From the NCBI GenBank assembly GCA_013202535.1, contig JABMRP010000449.1, positions 1 through 8,220 of the forward strand: a DNA stretch of 8,220 bases. Direction: 5' to 3'. Position numbers and translations under genes: made by a program. Under the pieces are notes generated by a model. That model saw only the letters and a program-made list of their open reading frames with translations, was not told the origin of the DNA and ran no database searches. Shown here piece by piece: positions 5,770 through 8,220 of this stretch (positions within the stretch are counted from its first letter, which is position 1; every line of letters begins with the position of its first letter). This DNA is from Planctomycetota bacterium (GTDB lineage Bacteria; Planctomycetota; Planctomycetia; Pirellulales; Thermoguttaceae).

Positions 5770-7083
5770 ATGTATCGATTCGTTCTCATCGCGGCAGTGC
5801 TTCTACTCAGTTCCGTTTGCTCCAACTGCTTGGCGGCCATCGTCCCGGTGGTCAACGGCGACTTCGAGTCACCGTTCTCTCTGGCCCCCGGCGCGCATGA
5901 TCAGGTCGTGCCGACGGGCTGGACGACGTTCGAGGGCCCGGGGTGGGCACCCGCCGGTGTTTCCGGATTCGGCACCAATCGCGTCGGCTCGCCGGCCTTC
6001 GGCTTTCCAGCCGGGGCGAACGGCCCAACCATTGTCCAGCTTGGCAACGACTTGGGACCGGCCGGACTTTACCAGGATCTGGGCACGATGGTGGCCGGCG
6101 AAACGTACAATGTCAGTTCCTCAATCTCTCACCCCGGGGCCGGGGTCAACGACTACCGGTTCAGCTTCATTGGCGACTACGTAGGCGCTCCGTTGACAAC
6201 ACCCGCGGGCAATATCCTTGCTTCGATCACGCAGGCCGATTTCACCGCACCGGCGAACTTGTCGACCGAGGCGTTTTTCGGGTACACGGCCACAGCGGCT
6301 GACGATGGCAAGAACCTGCGCCTGCAATTGGAGACCCTGACGAACTTCCAGCCTCCCGAAAGCTCGCCGATCGGACGAACCGGCGTTGACGACGTGTCGG
6401 TGACGGCTGGAGTGGCACCTCCGGAAACAGGACTCTGGAGCGTCGATCTCCAGGCCGCCGGCGGGGCACCCATGTCCGGCGTGGAAGGGGCCTACGGGCA
6501 GGGAAACATCTGGAACATCGTTGAAGCGTCACACTGGACTGCCATTACCCCCGGCAAGTCGCAGGGGCTCCGCGACAGCGATGGAAATCCCACCACGGCC
6601 ACCTTCTCGGTGCTCACTCCGCTGTCCACGCTTAACGCCGTGGGCTTTGACACCCCTCTGACGCAAGATTTCTTCCTGTTCGGCGTCCCGGGCCTGTCCA
6701 ATCAAATGGACTGGGGAATCAGCGGCCTGACGCCCGGCGCGACGTACGAGATGTACAACTACCGTGCTCCGGTGGTCGGCCGCGACTTCTTCATGTCGAT
6801 TGACACCGATGGCGACGGGACCGTGGACACCATGCAGAGCATCGTCAGCACGGTCACGGGAAGCGGGGCTGCCGACTCGGACCGGGGGGCACTATTCCCA
6901 AGCCTCATCACGGCCAGCCCGGACGGCCTGATCGTAGGCCAACTGGCCGGCGGCGGCGAGGTCAACTGGGCCGGCTTCCAGTTGCAGCAACAGGTGTCCG
7001 TACCCGAACCGGCGAGCGTGACGCTCTGGGGTCTCGGTGGGCTGCTGATGCTCGCGGCCGTATGGCGACGACGGCGGAAGTGA
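5770..7083 (+). CDS. PEP-CTERM sorting domain protein, exported, two beta-rich modules
   Basis: This 437-residue protein has a signal peptide (MYRF, hydrophobic core to about residue 16, cleavage near residues 22-23). It ends in a textbook PEP-CTERM tail: VPEP at 411-414, a hydrophobic segment about 417-431 and a basic RRRRK end. In known systems such tails direct proteins to exosortase (EpsH/XrtA-type) for processing and release to the envelope or matrix; no exosortase gene lies in this window. Residues about 24-213 form one module opening with VVNGDFESP and closing with TGVDDVSVT, a pattern common in jelly-roll carbohydrate-binding or DUF642-like domains. Residues about 221-408 form a second module (LWSVDLQAAGG, GNIWNIVE, NWAGFQLQ). 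It contains DTDGDGTVD at 345-353, a dockerin- or EF-like calcium loop with D345, D347, D349 and D353. No catalytic motif is recognised; a structural or glycan-binding surface role is inferred. Confidence 0.9.
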   Translation: MYRFVLIAAVLLLSSVCSNCLAAIVPVVNGDFESPFSLAPGAHDQVVPTGWTTFEGPGWAPAGVSGFGTNRVGSPAFGFPAGANGPTIVQLGNDLGPAGLYQDLGTMVAGETYNVSSSISHPGAGVNDYRFSFIGDYVGAPLTTPAGNILASITQADFTAPANLSTEAFFGYTATAADDGKNLRLQLETLTNFQPPESSPIGRTGVDDVSVTAGVAPPETGLWSVDLQAAGGAPMSGVEGAYGQGNIWNIVEASHWTAITPGKSQGLRDSDGNPTTATFSVLTPLSTLNAVGFDTPLTQDFFLFGVPGLSNQMDWGISGLTPGATYEMYNYRAPVVGRDFFMSIDTDGDGTVDTMQSIVSTVTGSGAADSDRGALFPSLITASPDGLIVGQLAGGGEVNWAGFQLQQQVSVPEPASVTLWGLGGLLMLAAVWRRRRK

Positions 7084-7123
7084 CTACGGATAGCAATATA
7101 CGATGAGCGTTTCCATCCTTCAG

Positions 7124-7142
7124 CCCCCTCGCAAGCAGGGGG
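7124..7142 (+). terminator. Possible hairpin terminator after the PEP-CTERM gene
   Basis: CCCCCT (7124-7129) and AGGGGG (7137-7142) form a 6-bp GC-rich stem with a 7-nt loop, 40 nt after the PEP-CTERM stop codon. What follows is G-rich rather than a U-tract, so it is not a canonical intrinsic terminator. It could be an mRNA 3' stabiliser, or a processing hairpin if the two genes are co-transcribed. Confidence 0.3.
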
Positions 7143-7169
7143 GGTGGTTGCCGGTGCATAGTAAGAGTA

Positions 7170-7210
7170 CCCTGAAGCCAGGGCGTGTCACCCGCCCGCG
7201 CAGAGGGCGG
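7170..7210 (+). repeat. Two further small stem-loops before the DUF1559 gene
   Basis: CCCT/AGGG (7170-7173 with 7180-7183, 6-nt loop) is followed by CCGCCC/GGGCGG (7192-7197 with 7205-7210, 7-nt loop). The second has the same 6-bp stem and 7-nt loop geometry as the hairpin at 7124-7142. No U-tract follows either. They lie in the 174-bp spacer between two co-directional genes and may control read-through or processing between them. Confidence 0.35.
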
Positions 7211-7257
7211 CTATTGCCGGATATTGGCTTTCGGTGATTGAGAGAAGGGAGCAACTT

Positions 7258-8220
7258 ATGCGGTCTCGACCGATCCGAAGGAACGGCGGGTTTACCCTTG
7301 TCGAACTCTTGGTGGTGATCGCCATCATCGGCATCCTCATCGGGCTGCTGCTGCCCGCGGTGCAGAGCGTTCGCGAGGCGGCGCGGATGGTGCAGTGTAA
7401 GAACCATCTCAAGCAGATTTCCCTCGGCGGCCTTAACCATCTGGAATCGCACGGATTCTTCCCCAGCGGCGGGTGGTCGTTCAAGTGGACCGGCGACGCC
7501 GATCGGGGCTTCGGCGAGGATCAGCCGGGCAGTTGGATCTACAACGTGCTGCCGTTTGTTGAGCAGGAAGCAATGCACAATTTGCCCCGAGACGACGACC
7601 GGTACACGGTCACGCAGCCGCAGAAAGACGGCGCTTTGGAGATGGACCGGACACCGTTGTCCGTCTTCATTTGCCCCTCGCGCCGGCGTGCCATCGCGTA
7701 TCCCAACGCTTATCCCGCGTCGTACACCATGTACAACGTCGACCGCACCTCGGCTCCCGTCGCCAAAACGGATTACGCGGCCAACGGCGGTTCACTTACC
7801 CCCTGTCCCTGCGTCATGGCGAGTTCCTTGGCCCAAGGCGACGACCCGAACTTCCCCTGGCAGCCGCAAACGCGCGGCAACAACGGCGTGACCAACCAGC
7901 GGAGCGAAGTGACCATGGGCATGGTTCGCGACGGCGCCAGCAACACGATCATGGTGGCCGAGAAATATCTCACTCCCGATCACTACCTCACGGGGCTCTC
8001 ACCCGCCGACGACCATTCGATGTACATGGGCTACGACCAGGACACCACCCGCTGGGCCTATGCGCCGCCGGGCCAGATGATCGCCCAGGATCGGCCCGGT
8101 CGCGTCATCGACGGCTTTGGCAGCGCGCATTCTTCCGGCCTGTGCGCCGCCATGTGCGATGGTTCGGTGCATGTGATCAGCTTCTCGGTCGACCATCAAA
8201 CGTTCGTCAACCTCTGTAAC
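7258..8220 (+). CDS. DUF1559 domain protein, prepilin-type pseudopilin-like (3' end cut by window)
   Basis: The gene starts at the ATG at 7258, with AAGGGAG 6 nt upstream, and is open to the right edge (321 codons visible), so only a short C-terminal tail should be missing. Residues 1-11 are a basic prepilin leader ending in NGG. Cleavage is expected before F12, giving FTLVELLVVIAIIG with the usual Glu at +5 and the hydrophobic N-terminal helix of type IV pilins and type II secretion pseudopilins. After the helix come LLPAVQSVREAARMVQC, LKQISLGGLNH and the body of the DUF1559 domain (SWIYNVLPFVEQEA, FICPSRR, TDYAANGG, GASNTIMVAEKY). The H-X9-DG signature is complete, with H291 and D301-G302. 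DUF1559 proteins occur in large paralogous sets in planctomycetes; they are presumed surface or secretion-related, and their exact role is not established. Co-orientation with the PEP-CTERM gene 174 bp upstream allows, but does not prove, shared transcription. Confidence 0.93.
   Translation, partial: MRSRPIRRNGGFTLVELLVVIAIIGILIGLLLPAVQSVREAARMVQCKNHLKQISLGGLNHLESHGFFPSGGWSFKWTGDADRGFGEDQPGSWIYNVLPFVEQEAMHNLPRDDDRYTVTQPQKDGALEMDRTPLSVFICPSRRRAIAYPNAYPASYTMYNVDRTSAPVAKTDYAANGGSLTPCPCVMASSLAQGDDPNFPWQPQTRGNNGVTNQRSEVTMGMVRDGASNTIMVAEKYLTPDHYLTGLSPADDHSMYMGYDQDTTRWAYAPPGQMIAQDRPGRVIDGFGSAHSSGLCAAMCDGSVHVISFSVDHQTFVNLCN

Overview
The window reads like a planctomycete chromosome, most likely of the Pirellulales type. 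The evidence is the combination of a DUF1559 pseudopilin-like protein (N-terminal prepilin signal, H-X9-DG near the C-terminus), a PEP-CTERM exported protein, a long multihaem protein related to the alpha subunit of hydrazine synthase, high GC content, and well-spaced genes with mostly weak Shine-Dalgarno sites. The assignment is inference from gene families; there is no rRNA or other phylogenetic marker here.

Layout. Three genes run leftward: an N-terminal fragment of a GH110-like beta-helix glycosidase (743 to the left edge), a compact GH29-type alpha-L-fucosidase-like enzyme (2034-994), and a 1028-residue HzsA-related protein with three CXXCH haem sites (5360-2274). They are separated by about 240-250 bp, so each may have its own promoter. 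A 409-bp divergent intergenic region (5361-5769) holds a perfect GC-rich palindrome, a candidate sigma70-type promoter and a nested leader hairpin. Two genes then run rightward: a PEP-CTERM protein (5770-7083) and a DUF1559 protein (7258 to the right edge, lacking only its last residues).

All five proteins start with an export signal (four Sec-type signal peptides, one prepilin leader), so the locus builds cell-envelope or secreted products. GH110 and GH29 enzymes both remove terminal alpha-linked sugars (galactose, fucose), which suggests use of complex sulfated or animal-type glycans. The HzsA-related protein suggests a periplasmic haem protein of unknown reaction; nothing here indicates anammox. 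The most interesting points are the HzsA-like triheme protein beside glycan-degrading genes, a His-to-Cys change in the GH29 fucose-binding motif, and structured leaders or intergenic palindromes. No tRNA, rRNA, CRISPR array, insertion sequence or phage gene was seen.
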